The position numbers and the translations under genes are program-made. Positions 1-8,162 of a stretch of 37,189 nt of DNA are shown piece after piece. Source of the stretch: an uncultured Flavobacteriales bacterium (GTDB lineage Bacteria > Bacteroidota > Bacteroidia > Flavobacteriales > UBA7312); assembly GCA_913048435.1 (NCBI GenBank), contig CAJWWC010000011.1, forward strand, positions 1-37,189, read 5' to 3'. How positions within the stretch are numbered: position 1 is the first letter of the stretch; each line of letters begins with the position of its first letter. Under the pieces are notes generated by a model. The model saw only the letters and a list, made by a program, of their open reading frames with translations. It searched no databases and was not told the origin of the DNA.

Positions 1-49
1 ATTGTTTTATCCACTCATCTACTTGTTGTTGTAATTGTTGTATAGACAT
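1..49 (-). CDS. MazG-like nucleotide pyrophosphohydrolase, N-terminal fragment cut by the window edge
   Basis: The reverse strand from base 49 reads ATG and then 16 codons starting MSIQQLQQQVDEWIKQ, open to the window edge. The ATG overlaps the dtd stop as TAATG, so it is translationally coupled to dtd. The opening resembles the helix that begins small MazG-type nucleotide pyrophosphohydrolases of Flavobacteriia, which often follow dtd. Only 16 residues are visible, so the family call rests on this short match and on position. No catalytic residue can be seen. Confidence 0.5.
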   Translation of the reverse strand, partial: MSIQQLQQQVDEWIKQ

Positions 50-501
50 TATTCTTTGTTTTTAGAGTCAATTATTAGAGTTACAGGGCCATCGTTACAC
101 AACATGACTTGCATATTAGCACCAAATTTACCAGTTAAAATTTTGTTTTGCGAGTCTACTTTCAAGCGTTTCACTAAAGCTTGGTAAAGAGGCATGGCTA
201 CGTTTGGAGGCGCTGCATTAATAAATGAGGGTCGATTGCCTTTCTTAGTTTTGCCATATAAGGTGAATTGACTGACTACCAATAATTGACCCTTGATGTC
301 GATAACAGATTTATTCATATGATTATTTTCATCTGAAAAAATACGTAGGTTTACTATTTTTTTACTGATCCATTCAACATCTTTTTCAGTATCAGAATGT
401 TCTATTCCTAAAAGGATTAGTAAACCCTGTTGAATCTGACTATAAATCTGACCATCTATTCTGACTGAAGCCTCCGAAACACATTGTATGACTACTCTCA
501 T
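49..501 (-). CDS. dtd: D-aminoacyl-tRNA deacylase Dtd
   Basis: This enzyme hydrolyses D-amino acids (and mischarged glycine) from tRNA in the cytoplasm and protects translation from wrong stereochemistry. The protein has 150 residues, the usual Dtd length. The two signature motifs are present: SQFTLYG at residues 77-83 and NDGPVT at 136-141, which carries the Gly-cisPro pair that enforces chirality in the active site. Its ATG overlaps the rsgA stop by 4 bases (ATGA), and its TAA overlaps the next ATG by one base, so rsgA, dtd and the MazG-like gene form a coupled set. No promoter is visible inside the overlap. The identification is firm. Confidence 0.95.
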   Translation of the reverse strand: MRVVIQCVSEASVRIDGQIYSQIQQGLLILLGIEHSDTEKDVEWISKKIVNLRIFSDENNHMNKSVIDIKGQLLVVSQFTLYGKTKKGNRPSFINAAPPNVAMPLYQALVKRLKVDSQNKILTGKFGANMQVMLCNDGPVTLIIDSKNKE

Positions 502-1430
502 TTTTCGTAACGATTTGTTCTAAAACTATCTTCATCTTGCTCAAGCATATTGAGATAGTTTTTATATCGAGAAGGTGCTATTTCCCCATTTTCTAGAGCT
601 AATTTAACGGCACATTTAGGTTCGTTGATATGCAAACAATTATTGAATTTACAATTCGATTTTAGCTTGAAAAATTCTACAAAATAATCGCCCAATTCAT
701 ACTTATCCATTTCTATTAAACCAAAACCTCTCACGCCTGGAGTATCAATAATAGAAGCTCCAAAATCTAGTTCGTACATTTCTGAAAAGGTTGTGGTATG
801 TTGTCCTTGTTGGTGCTGTTCAGAAATTTCTTGTGTAGTAATATTTAAATTGTGCTGAATACTGTTTAACAAGCTAGATTTGCCTACACCAGAGTGTCCA
901 GAAATTACGTTGACTTTACCTTTCATTAATTTCTTAATGTCTGACAAGTCATCATTTAGTATACTTTTTGATAAACAAGAGTAGCCAATCTTCTCATAAA
1001 TAGAACGTCTTTCTTCCAAAAGAACTAAAGTTGTTTTATCGAATAAATCGGTTTTATTGAATAGTATAACAACGTCCACGTCATAAGCTTGAGCAGACAC
1101 CAAAAAACGATCTATAAAACCCGTAGAAGTTTGAGGACTTTGCATGGTCACAACTAATATAGCTTGATCTATATTAGAGGCTAGAATATGTGTTTGCTTA
1201 GATAGATTGACCGATTTTCTAACGATGATATTTTTTCTATCAAACAATTCATCAATTAGAAAGGAATCTTCTTCTTGACTGAGCAAAACTTTATCGCCAA
1301 CCACAATTGGATTTGTACTTTTAATATCTTGCATACGAAACTTACCGCGAATGCGGCAATTCAATAATTCACCATTATCTGTTTTGACGATATACCAACT
1401 TCCAGTAGATTTTATAACAACCCCTTGCAT
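498..1430 (-). CDS. rsgA: Ribosome small subunit maturation GTPase RsgA
   Basis: RsgA (YjeQ) is a circularly permuted GTPase that checks late 30S subunit assembly. Read from the ATG at 1430 it has 310 residues. An OB-fold N-terminus comes first. The GTPase motifs then follow in permuted order: NKTD (G4) at 125-128, GHSGVGKSS (G1) at 178-186 and DTPG (G3) at 229-232. A zinc site C260, C265, H267, C273 has the C-x4-C-x-H-x5-C spacing typical of the family. An in-frame GTG at 1436 was rejected as the start because it overlaps the promoter -7 box (1436-1443). Using the ATG gives a near-leaderless message. It heads the rsgA-dtd-mazG-like set and diverges from gldA. Confidence 0.96.
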   Translation of the reverse strand: MQGVVIKSTGSWYIVKTDNGELLNCRIRGKFRMQDIKSTNPIVVGDKVLLSQEEDSFLIDELFDRKNIIVRKSVNLSKQTHILASNIDQAILVVTMQSPQTSTGFIDRFLVSAQAYDVDVVILFNKTDLFDKTTLVLLEERRSIYEKIGYSCLSKSILNDDLSDIKKLMKGKVNVISGHSGVGKSSLLNSIQHNLNITTQEISEQHQQGQHTTTFSEMYELDFGASIIDTPGVRGFGLIEMDKYELGDYFVEFFKLKSNCKFNNCLHINEPKCAVKLALENGEIAPSRYKNYLNMLEQDEDSFRTNRYEK

Positions 1431-1435
1431 TAGCA

Positions 1436-1443
1436 CAAATATA
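1436..1443 (-). promoter_or_regulatory. Putative -7 box of rsgA (TATATTTG)
   Basis: The minus strand reads TATATTTG, an exact match to the Bacteroidota -7 consensus TAnnTTTG. Only five bases separate it from the rsgA ATG at 1430, so the transcript should start at or within a few bases of the start codon. A TTTTG lies 14 bases upstream, closer than the usual 17-23 base spacing, so the -33 element is unsure. Confidence 0.55.
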
Positions 1444-1517
1444 CTATCTTAATTTATCAAAATAATTTTGTTGGACGATTATGTTAATTTGAATAATTAA
1501 AATTAAGTCAATTGAGT

Positions 1518-1525
1518 TATCTTCG
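1518..1525 (+). promoter_or_regulatory. Putative -7 box of gldA (TATCTTCG)
   Basis: TATCTTCG matches TAnnTTTG at all but one fixed position and ends four bases before the gldA ATG at 1530. This implies a leaderless or nearly leaderless transcript. A TTTG occurs at 1488-1491, 26 bases upstream, wider than usual. Confidence 0.45.
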
Positions 1526-1529
1526 CACC

Positions 1530-2225
1530 ATGTCTATTCTAGTTAAAGATGTTAGCAAGTATTATGGCCAACAGGCCGCTCTGCAATCGGTTTCTTTAGA
1601 AGTTAAGAAAGGTGAGATTGTAGGCTTTTTAGGTCCTAATGGGGCTGGTAAATCTACACTAATGAAAATCATTACCACCTACTTAGCTGCAGATGAGGGA
1701 CAAGTCGAGGTATGTCAAGAAAATGTGGAAGAAAACCCATTAAGCGTACGCCAAAAAGTAGGCTACTTAGCCGAGCATAATCCCTTGTATTTAGAAATGT
1801 ACGTTATAGAATATTTGGACTTTATAGCCGATTTATACGGCTGTTCTAAAGAACGTGTAGGTGATATGATAGAGCTAACTGGATTAAGTCCAGAGAAACA
1901 CAAAAAAATAGGAGAATTATCAAAAGGATACCGTCAAAGAGTAGGTTTAGCAGCAGCATTGATACACGAGCCTGAAGTCCTTATTTTAGATGAACCTACC
2001 ACAGGATTAGACCCTAATCAGTTGGTTGAGATAAGAACCCTCATCAAAAATAGTGGCAAGAATAAAACCGTTATGCTTTCTACTCACATCATGCAGGAAG
2101 TAGAAAAAATGTGCAGTAGAGTTATTATTATCAATAAAGGTAAAATTGTTGCCGACGAACAACTAGAATCTCTTAAAGCTAAGAAGATAGATTTAGAGTC
2201 CTATTTTCAACAGCTGACAGCCTAA
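1530..2225 (+). CDS. gldA: Gliding-motility ABC transporter ATPase GldA
   Basis: This is the ATP-binding subunit of the GldA-GldF-GldG ABC transporter linked to gliding motility in Flavobacteriia. From the ATG at 1530 it has 231 residues. Walker A is at 35-42 (GPNGAGKS), a variant signature LSKGYRQ at 130-136, Walker B with LILDEP at 151-156, and the switch histidine at H186. The conserved stretch around AEHNPLYL (81-88) and the LSKGYRQRVGL signature are typical of GldA rather than of general ABC ATPases. An upstream in-frame TTG (1512) was not used because it lies before the promoter-like TATCTTCG. GldF and GldG are not adjacent: gldA is a single-gene unit between rsgA and metK. An ordinary multidrug-type ATPase is the alternative but is less likely. 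Confidence 0.85.
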   Translation: MSILVKDVSKYYGQQAALQSVSLEVKKGEIVGFLGPNGAGKSTLMKIITTYLAADEGQVEVCQENVEENPLSVRQKVGYLAEHNPLYLEMYVIEYLDFIADLYGCSKERVGDMIELTGLSPEKHKKIGELSKGYRQRVGLAAALIHEPEVLILDEPTTGLDPNQLVEIRTLIKNSGKNKTVMLSTHIMQEVEKMCSRVIIINKGKIVADEQLESLKAKKIDLESYFQQLTA

Positions 2226-2279
2226 AATAATTTAGAACATTAATAATTAATGAAATTACTTTTCTTGAAAATATTTTTC

Positions 2280-2287
2280 TAATTTTG
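2280..2287 (+). promoter_or_regulatory. Putative -7 box of metK (TAATTTTG)
   Basis: TAATTTTG is an exact TAnnTTTG match. Transcription would start a few bases downstream, just before the first stem of the SAM-II riboswitch at 2302, which is where it should start if the riboswitch is in the leader. No -33 element with normal spacing is evident. Confidence 0.55.
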
Positions 2288-2301
2288 TAGACGATTTGAA
2301 A

Positions 2302-2350
2302 GGTGGATAAATTTGGCTGATTGCAACCACTCCAAAAAATGCTAAAACAG
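2302..2350 (+). ncRNA. SAM-II (SAM-alpha) riboswitch in the metK leader
   Basis: The leader between the -7 box and metK folds as the classical SAM-II pseudoknot. Stem P1 is GGUGG (2302-2306) with CCACU (2327-2331). The P1 loop carries an AUUUG segment and UUGC (2321-2324), which pairs with GC(U)AA at 2341-2345, leaving U2343 unpaired as in the ligand-contacting uridine of known SAM-II RNAs. A further helix forms between CUG (2317-2319) and CAG (2348-2350). The conserved AUUGCAA and GCUAAA blocks are both present. SAM-II is known from Alphaproteobacteria and Bacteroidota upstream of methionine and SAM synthesis genes and turns expression down when SAM is abundant. The gene product here makes SAM, so feedback control fits. 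The 54 bases between the aptamer and the ATG show no clear terminator, so the expression platform is unresolved. Confidence 0.88.
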
Positions 2351-2404
2351 GAATAAATTGCATCGGCTGTCTTCACTTGAACTTTTTAACTTAAATACAA
2401 TAAG

Positions 2405-3694
2405 ATGGCTTATTTTTTTACTTCAGAATCTGTATCAGAAGGACATCCTGATAAAGTAGCTGACCAAATATCAGATGCTCTACTAGATAATTTTTTAGCC
2501 CAAGATCAAAATTCCAAAGTAGCTTGTGAAACTCTAGTAACTACGGGTCTTACCGTACTTAGTGGAGAAGTAAAGACTTCGGCCTATGTAGATGTGCAAA
2601 AAATAGCAAGACAAGTTATTCACAAGATTGGCTATAACAAATCGGAATACCAATTTGATGCCGATAGCTGCGGTGTGATTTCTGCTATACACGAACAGTC
2701 GGCAGATATCAATCAAGGCGTAGAAGTTAACAAAGGCTTACACGCTGAACAAGGTGCTGGTGATCAAGGCATGATGTTTGGCTATGCAACAGATGAAACT
2801 GATAACTACATGCCTTTAGCCCTAGATTTATCGCACCGTATTTTAATAGAATTGGCAAAAATTAGACGTCAAGGAAAAGAGATGACCTACTTAAGACCTG
2901 ATTCTAAATCTCAGGTTACTATAGAATATAGTGACGACCACCAACCTATTCGTATTGAAGCTATTGTAGTATCTACCCAACACGATGAGTTCATTTTGCC
3001 AAAAGACTCCAGTCCAAGCTCAATAAAAGAAGCTGAAGACAGTATGCAACAACAAATAGAGGAAGATGTAAAAAATATTCTTATTCCTAGAGTAAAAAAT
3101 CAATTGGAAGATCGCCAACAACAATTGTTTGGTGACGAAAAATATCACGTTAACCCCACTGGTAAATTTATAATTGGCGGTCCTCATGGTGATACAGGGC
3201 TAACGGGTCGAAAAATTATTGTAGATACTTATGGTGGTAAAGGCGCACACGGTGGAGGTGCGTTTTCAGGCAAAGACCCTTCTAAAGTCGACCGTTCGGC
3301 AGCCTATGCTACTCGTCATATTGCTAAAAATTTAGTAGGTGCAGGATTGTGCAAACAAGTATTGGTGCAAGTATCTTATGCTATTGGCGTAGCTAAACCA
3401 ATGGGAGTTTTTGTAGATACATACGGAACAGCTAAAGTGAACTTATCTGATGGTGAAATTGCCAAAAAAGTGGAAGATATCTTTGACATGCGACCGGCAG
3501 CCATTATTGAACGTCTAAAACTTAAAAACCCCATTTATCAAGAAACAGCGGCCTACGGACATATGGGAAGAACACCACAAACTAAAACGTTCTCTTTTAA
3601 TGTAGAAGGGCAAACCAAGGAAATGACCTTAGAAACTTTCACATGGGAAAAGTTGGATTATGTGGATAAGTTAAAAACAACTTTCGGATTGTAA
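2405..3694 (+). CDS. metK: S-adenosylmethionine synthetase MetK
   Basis: MetK makes S-adenosylmethionine from methionine and ATP in the cytoplasm, supplying methyl groups for the cell. The protein has 429 residues. Visible motifs are GHPDK (13-17) with the N-terminal ATP and metal ligands, GAGDQG (117-122), and the glycine-rich P-loop-like segment with [15 protein letters not shown] near residues 276-290. The length is slightly above the common 380-400 because of longer loops in the middle (around 200-245), as in other Bacteroidota MetK proteins. The gene stands alone on the plus strand, downstream of a SAM-II riboswitch that very probably gives product feedback. It converges on der with 44 bases between the stop codons and no evident terminator hairpin. 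Confidence 0.97.
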   Translation: MAYFFTSESVSEGHPDKVADQISDALLDNFLAQDQNSKVACETLVTTGLTVLSGEVKTSAYVDVQKIARQVIHKIGYNKSEYQFDADSCGVISAIHEQSADINQGVEVNKGLHAEQGAGDQGMMFGYATDETDNYMPLALDLSHRILIELAKIRRQGKEMTYLRPDSKSQVTIEYSDDHQPIRIEAIVVSTQHDEFILPKDSSPSSIKEAEDSMQQQIEEDVKNILIPRVKNQLEDRQQQLFGDEKYHVNPTGKFIIGGPHGDTGLTGRKIIVDTYGGKGAHGGGAFSGKDPSKVDRSAAYATRHIAKNLVGAGLCKQVLVQVSYAIGVAKPMGVFVDTYGTAKVNLSDGEIAKKVEDIFDMRPAAIIERLKLKNPIYQETAAYGHMGRTPQTKTFSFNVEGQTKEMTLETFTWEKLDYVDKLKTTFGL

Positions 3695-3738
3695 AAAAAG
3701 GTATGACTGAGCTGATTCAAAGACAGAAATATTATTAT

Positions 3739-5043
3739 TTACTTCTTTCTAAAGAAAATTTGAAGTGGGACTCCACTAAAATTAAAACTTTCTCTGAGCT
3801 TATTTTCTATATATCTCTTGTAAGGCTCTTTAATATATTGCGGTAAATTGGCAAAAAAGGCAAAGGTTGGAGTCTTGGTTGGCAATTGTGTACAGAACTT
3901 AATACGTATGTATTTACCTTTGGTAGCTGGTGGTGGGTTTTGTTCTATAAAAGCCAACATCACATCATTTAATTTAGAAGTACTAATTCGTACTTTTCTG
4001 TCTTCAGAAACTTTAATAGCTATTTCTAGAGCTTTCAACAAACGTTGCCTAGTTAGTGCCGAAATAAACAAAATAGGTACATCAGTAAAGGGGGCTATCT
4101 TTTCTCGAATTGCCGCCTCATAGGCTTTAGTTGTATGGGTATCTTTGTCCACCAAATCCCATTTATTAACTAGTATAACTATCCCTTTTCTGTTTTTGTC
4201 TGCCAAATGAAAAATACTTTGGTCTTGAGATTCAAAACCTAAAGTAGCATCAATCAGTAACATGCATACATCGGAGTATTCAATGGAACGTATGGAACGC
4301 ATAACAGAATAGAACTCCAAATCTTCACTAACTTTTTTCTTCTTACGAACACCAGCAGTATCAACTAACACAAAGTCATGTCCAAACTTAGTATAGTGGG
4401 TATCTAAAGAATCTCGTGTTGTTCCAGCAATATCAGTAACGATATTCCTTTCCTCACCGACTAGGGCATTGACAAAAGAGGACTTGCCAACATTAGGTCG
4501 CCCTACGATAGCAAAGCGAGGCAAATCGCTTTCTTCCTCAGCTTCAGCGTCAGGCAATTTAGCTATTAATTCATCTAGTAACTCACCTGTTCCACTACCA
4601 TTGATAGAAGATATGCAGTAATAATTGCCCATACCTAAAGCATACAGTTCTACGGCCTCTTGCATAATCTGACCGTTATCAACTTTATTAGCCACAAGAA
4701 AAATAGGCTTATGGGATTTCCTTAGGTGTTTGGCTACCGTCATATCCATATCGGTAACACCTTGTTGGGCATCAACCAAAAATAGTATAGCGTTAGCTTC
4801 TTCAATGGCCAAGTCCACTTGTTTGCGTATTTCGCCCTCAAAGATATCGTCCGAACCAACAATATATCCACCCGTATCAATTACAGAAAACTCCTTACCA
4901 TTCCAATCTGTCTTGCCGTAGTGTCTATCGCGAGTAACACCACTGACCGAATCCACTATGGCTTGTCGCTTTTGTATCAGCCTGTTGAAAAAGGTTGATT
5001 TCCCTACATTAGGACGTCCAACTATTGCTACTATATTTCCCAT
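3739..5043 (-). CDS. der: Ribosome biogenesis GTPase Der (EngA)
   Basis: Der is a tandem-GTPase protein needed for 50S subunit maturation. It has 434 residues. The first G domain shows G1 at 9-16 (GRPNVGKS), DTGG at 56-59 and NKVD at 119-122. The second shows G1 at 181-188, DTAG at 228-231 and NKWD at 293-296. A KH-like domain fills the C-terminus, which ends in a basic FFRKK tail. It is the last gene of the ABC-F, era, der block: the era stop is only two bases upstream of the der ATG, so the genes are probably co-transcribed and coupled. Confidence 0.97.
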   Translation of the reverse strand: MGNIVAIVGRPNVGKSTFFNRLIQKRQAIVDSVSGVTRDRHYGKTDWNGKEFSVIDTGGYIVGSDDIFEGEIRKQVDLAIEEANAILFLVDAQQGVTDMDMTVAKHLRKSHKPIFLVANKVDNGQIMQEAVELYALGMGNYYCISSINGSGTGELLDELIAKLPDAEAEEESDLPRFAIVGRPNVGKSSFVNALVGEERNIVTDIAGTTRDSLDTHYTKFGHDFVLVDTAGVRKKKKVSEDLEFYSVMRSIRSIEYSDVCMLLIDATLGFESQDQSIFHLADKNRKGIVILVNKWDLVDKDTHTTKAYEAAIREKIAPFTDVPILFISALTRQRLLKALEIAIKVSEDRKVRISTSKLNDVMLAFIEQNPPPATKGKYIRIKFCTQLPTKTPTFAFFANLPQYIKEPYKRYIENKLRESFNFSGVPLQIFFRKK

Positions 5044-5045
5044 TT

Positions 5046-5930
5046 CTATTGGTTATTGTAACCGAATCGCTTCAGCTGTTTATCATCATCACGCCAATCT
5101 TTATTGACCTTGACATATAAGTTCAAAAATATCTTTTTCTGCAAAAAAGTTTCTATATCTCTACGAGCTAAGGTGCCTACTTTTTTTAATGCTTTACCCT
5201 TATGCCCTATAATAATACCTTTTTGTGATTCTCTAGCCACAAAAATTATTGCTCTTATATTTATAATGTCTTCTTCATCAAAAAATTCTTCTACTTCAAT
5301 TTCTACAGAATATGGAATTTCCTTTTTGTAGTATTTGAGTATTTTCTCTCTAATAGTTTCGCTAACAAAAAAGCGTTCAGACTTATCTGTCAAGGCGTCT
5401 TTCTCAAAATAAGGTGGCGATACAGGAAGTAAGGCTTTTATTCTTGCTATAACCAAATCCAAATTAAATTTGTTGAGTGCCGAAATAGGGTGTATCTCGG
5501 CATTCGGTAACAATTCTTTCCAAAATAAAATTTGTTCTTTGACAAAGTCTTGTTCTACCCTATCTATTTTATTTAGCAACAGTAAAATTGGTAAATCCGT
5601 GTTTTTTAAACGCTCGAAAAGTTTCTCGTCTTTAAGTCCTTTTTCTCCAGTTTCTACCATATACAACAATATATCGGCATCTTGAAAAGCACCATGTATA
5701 AAGTCCATCATATTTTCTTGCAACTTATAGGCTGGATTCATCACACCAGGTGTATCTGAAAATACAATTTGGTGTTGCTCATCATTAACAATACCTAATA
5801 TACGGTGTCTTGTAGTCTGTGCCTTTGAGGTGATTATGGACAATCGCTCGCCTACCAAAGCATTCATTAATGTAGATTTCCCAACATTAGGGTTACCTAT
5901 AATATTTACATATCCTGCTTTGTGCTCCAT
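5046..5930 (-). CDS. era: GTPase Era
   Basis: Era binds 16S rRNA near its 3' end and helps 30S assembly and cell-cycle progression. The 294-residue protein has G1 at 12-20 (GNPNVGKST), DTPG at 59-62 and NKID at 120-123. A C-terminal KH RNA-binding domain carries the GxxG-type loop IGHKGK at 241-246. Length and order of domains are standard. One base separates it from the upstream ABC-F stop and two bases from der, so it sits in the middle of a tight three-gene transcription unit for ribosome biogenesis. Confidence 0.97.
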   Translation of the reverse strand: MEHKAGYVNIIGNPNVGKSTLMNALVGERLSIITSKAQTTRHRILGIVNDEQHQIVFSDTPGVMNPAYKLQENMMDFIHGAFQDADILLYMVETGEKGLKDEKLFERLKNTDLPILLLLNKIDRVEQDFVKEQILFWKELLPNAEIHPISALNKFNLDLVIARIKALLPVSPPYFEKDALTDKSERFFVSETIREKILKYYKKEIPYSVEIEVEEFFDEEDIINIRAIIFVARESQKGIIIGHKGKALKKVGTLARRDIETFLQKKIFLNLYVKVNKDWRDDDKQLKRFGYNNQ

Positions 5931-5931
5931 A

Positions 5932-7887
5932 TTAGAGATTGTCTCGTTTGCGTTTTAATTCTTCTAAGCGTTCAAGAGATTGCTCCCAATCGGATATGTA
6001 TTGCGCCAATTGTTGTTGCTTTTCTTGATAAGATTCAAAAAATCCCGTTTGCGAAGATAACTCTTTGTATTGGTCAGGATATGACAATTTTGCATCTAGT
6101 GATTTTAACTCCGTCTCTAAAGCCTCTACCGAACGCTCCAAATCACCTACTTTGTTGGACGTTTTCTTAATGCCTTTATCCAATTCCTTACGTTCTTGAT
6201 AGCTGATTTTATTCAACGAATCCTTAGATTTTGGTGAGGTTGCTTTTTGCTTATTTTCTAATTCAAACTGTTTGAAGTCCAAAACTTTTTTAGCATTCAA
6301 AAATTCATTAATATCGCCCAAATATTCTTTTATGCCTTGATCTTTAAACTCATAAACTTTTTCGCTTAGCCCTTGTAAAAAGTCCCTGTCATGAGAAACA
6401 ATAATTAGCGTACCGTCATAGTTATTCAGAGCGTTTTTTAAAATGTCTTTCGATACCATATCTAGGTGATTAGTTGGCTCATCCATTATCAATAAGTTGA
6501 CAGGCTCTAGCAACAATTTGCATAGAGCTACTCTAGCTCTCTCCCCTCCAGACAAAACTTTTATCTTCTTTTGTGCGGCATCGCCACTGAATAAAAAAGA
6601 ACCTAACATATCCCTAACTTTCGGTCGACTATGCTCATCGGCAGCATCTTCAACTAACTGTAATATAGTCTTATTCTCATCTAGCAACTCAGACTGATTT
6701 TGAGCGTAATAGCCTACCTTGACTTGGTGACCGTATTCGACTTGACCTTCAAAAGGAATACTATCCACAATAATTTTTGCCAAGGTAGTTTTGCCCTGTC
6801 CGTTTTTTCCTACAAAAGCTATTTTTTCACCCCTTTCTAACAATAAATCAATGCCTTTTAAGACTTCTAGATCACCATAACTTTTAGATACCTCATTAAC
6901 TTTCAAAGTGACTTTGCCAGAGTGTGGAGCAGGAGGAAATTTAAAATGCATACTAGCCGTTTCATAATGTTCAACTTCTATCATCTCCATTTTATCTAAC
7001 TTCTTGATTAAGCTTTGAGCGAAAGCGGCTTTGCTTTTCTTGTAGCGAAACTTATCTATCAACATCTTAGTTTGTTTAACCTCTTTATCTTGGTTTTTCT
7101 TAGACTGTATTTGCTTTTCTTGTCGGTCTTTTCTGAGCTCAACATATTTACTGTAACTCGCCTTGTAGTCATTAGCTTTACCTAAAATCAAATCAATGGT
7201 TCTGTTGGTAACAGCATCTAGAAAAGCTCTATCGTGAGAAACTAAAATAACGGCTCCAGAGTAGTTTTTAAGCCAACTTTCTAACCAAACTATAGATTCG
7301 ATATCCAAGTAATTCGTAGGCTCATCGAGTAACAATACATCTGGCTTACCTAATAGTATTTTAGCAAGTTCAAGTCGCATACGCCAGCCACCACTAAACT
7401 CATTAGTCTGACGAGAAAAATCATCTAATTTAAAGCCTAAACCCAATAGTACATGACTCATTTCAGACTTTATAGCATAACCACCCAATAAAACATATCG
7501 CTCGTTCAACTCATTTAGGTCGGTGATGAGTTGCATATAGCCTTCATTGTCGTAGTCAGTACGCTCACTTATTTCTAAGTTAATAGAATTGATTTTTTCT
7601 TCTAAATCTTTGATTTCTGCAAAAGCTAATTCAGCTTCTTGTTGTACCGTACGTCCTTCCTTAAAGTCCAAATCTTGACGCAAATAACCCAAAGTAGAAT
7701 CATTAGGACTAGAGATGGTACCCTCGTTGGAAGATTGCTCGCCAGAAATTATACGTAATAAAGTAGACTTACCAGCTCCGTTCTTTCCTACTAATCCAAT
7801 ACGATCGCCTTTGTTAACCATGAAAGAAACTTTATCAAAAAGCTCCTGACCCCCAAAATAAACCGATATTTTATTTACTGAAATCAT
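5932..7887 (-). CDS. ABC-F family translation-associated ATPase
   Basis: The product is a soluble duplicated-ATPase protein of the ABC-F family, whose members act on the ribosome (translation factors or antibiotic protection) rather than in membranes. From the ATG at 7887 it has 651 residues. ABC domain 1 has Walker A at 34-41, signature FSGGW at 164-168 and LLLDEP at 185-190. A charged helical linker spans about 240-320. ABC domain 2 has Walker A at 360-367, signature LSGGE at 445-449 and IMDEP at 467-471. A lysine- and glutamate-rich C-terminal coiled coil covers about 535-651. There are no membrane segments. The long C-terminal extension resembles Uup/ABCF3-like members, but the subfamily cannot be fixed by eye. 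A GTG at 7905 overlaps the -7 box and was not used. It heads the era-der unit. Confidence 0.9.
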   Translation of the reverse strand: MISVNKISVYFGGQELFDKVSFMVNKGDRIGLVGKNGAGKSTLLRIISGEQSSNEGTISSPNDSTLGYLRQDLDFKEGRTVQQEAELAFAEIKDLEEKINSINLEISERTDYDNEGYMQLITDLNELNERYVLLGGYAIKSEMSHVLLGLGFKLDDFSRQTNEFSGGWRMRLELAKILLGKPDVLLLDEPTNYLDIESIVWLESWLKNYSGAVILVSHDRAFLDAVTNRTIDLILGKANDYKASYSKYVELRKDRQEKQIQSKKNQDKEVKQTKMLIDKFRYKKSKAAFAQSLIKKLDKMEMIEVEHYETASMHFKFPPAPHSGKVTLKVNEVSKSYGDLEVLKGIDLLLERGEKIAFVGKNGQGKTTLAKIIVDSIPFEGQVEYGHQVKVGYYAQNQSELLDENKTILQLVEDAADEHSRPKVRDMLGSFLFSGDAAQKKIKVLSGGERARVALCKLLLEPVNLLIMDEPTNHLDMVSKDILKNALNNYDGTLIIVSHDRDFLQGLSEKVYEFKDQGIKEYLGDINEFLNAKKVLDFKQFELENKQKATSPKSKDSLNKISYQERKELDKGIKKTSNKVGDLERSVEALETELKSLDAKLSYPDQYKELSSQTGFFESYQEKQQQLAQYISDWEQSLERLEELKRKRDNL

Positions 7888-7894
7888 AAATCTG

Positions 7895-7902
7895 TAAAAA
7901 TA
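7895..7902 (-). promoter_or_regulatory. Possible -7 box of the ABC-F/era/der unit (TATTTTTA)
   Basis: The minus strand reads TATTTTTA, one base off TAnnTTTG, seven bases before the ATG at 7887. It is the best promoter candidate for the three-gene unit. No matching -33 element is clear. Confidence 0.35.
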
Positions 7903-7936
7903 CACTTTTTAGTATCCCCATAAAATGTATTTTTTT

Positions 7937-7967
7937 TTAGCAAAAAAACATTTTTAATGTATCTTTG
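7937..7967 (+). promoter_or_regulatory. Promoter of the initiator tRNA gene
   Basis: TATCTTTG at 7960-7967 is an exact TAnnTTTG -7 box. TTAG at 7937-7940 is one base off the -33 TTTG and lies exactly 19 bases upstream, the classical Bacteroidota spacing. The tRNA begins ten bases after the -7 box. Confidence 0.65.
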
Positions 7968-7977
7968 CTTTTAATAT

Positions 7978-8050
<73 letters not shown>

Positions 8051-8056
8051 CAAACT

Positions 8057-8089
8057 AAACGGATCAGTAATTCTACTGGTCCGTTTTTG
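8057..8089 (+). terminator. Intrinsic terminator after tRNA-fMet
   Basis: A 13-base-pair stem (8057-8069 with 8074-8086, one G-U pair) closes a four-base ATTC loop and runs into a T tract. It starts seven bases after the tRNA end and separates the tRNA from the convergent ispF. Confidence 0.88.
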
Positions 8090-8162
8090 TTTAAAAAATA
8101 ACGTGGAAATCTAAATAATTAAGTGAAAGAAAATTTAGAACGGAGATTTATGTAAAAATTTT

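Noticed and set aside
1431-1436. Alternative GTG start of rsgA at 1436
   Set aside because: The GTG overlaps the last base of the -7 box TATATTTG, so it would lie upstream of the transcript start. The ATG at 1430 fits better.
1512-1529. Upstream TTG start of gldA
   Set aside because: It precedes and includes the promoter-like TATCTTCG, and the conserved protein begins at the ATG at 1530.
2239-2253. Seven-base inverted repeat after gldA as a terminator
   Set aside because: It contains only one G-C pair and no T tract follows on the plus strand.
2179-2376. Minus-strand open frame of 65 codons before metK
   Set aside because: It overlaps the end of gldA and the SAM-II riboswitch on the opposite strand, has no promoter and no recognisable protein features.
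4148-4156. A further TCCACCAAA site as part of the repeat series
   Set aside because: It lies inside the der coding sequence with no hairpin, which shows that the nine-base word alone can occur by chance.
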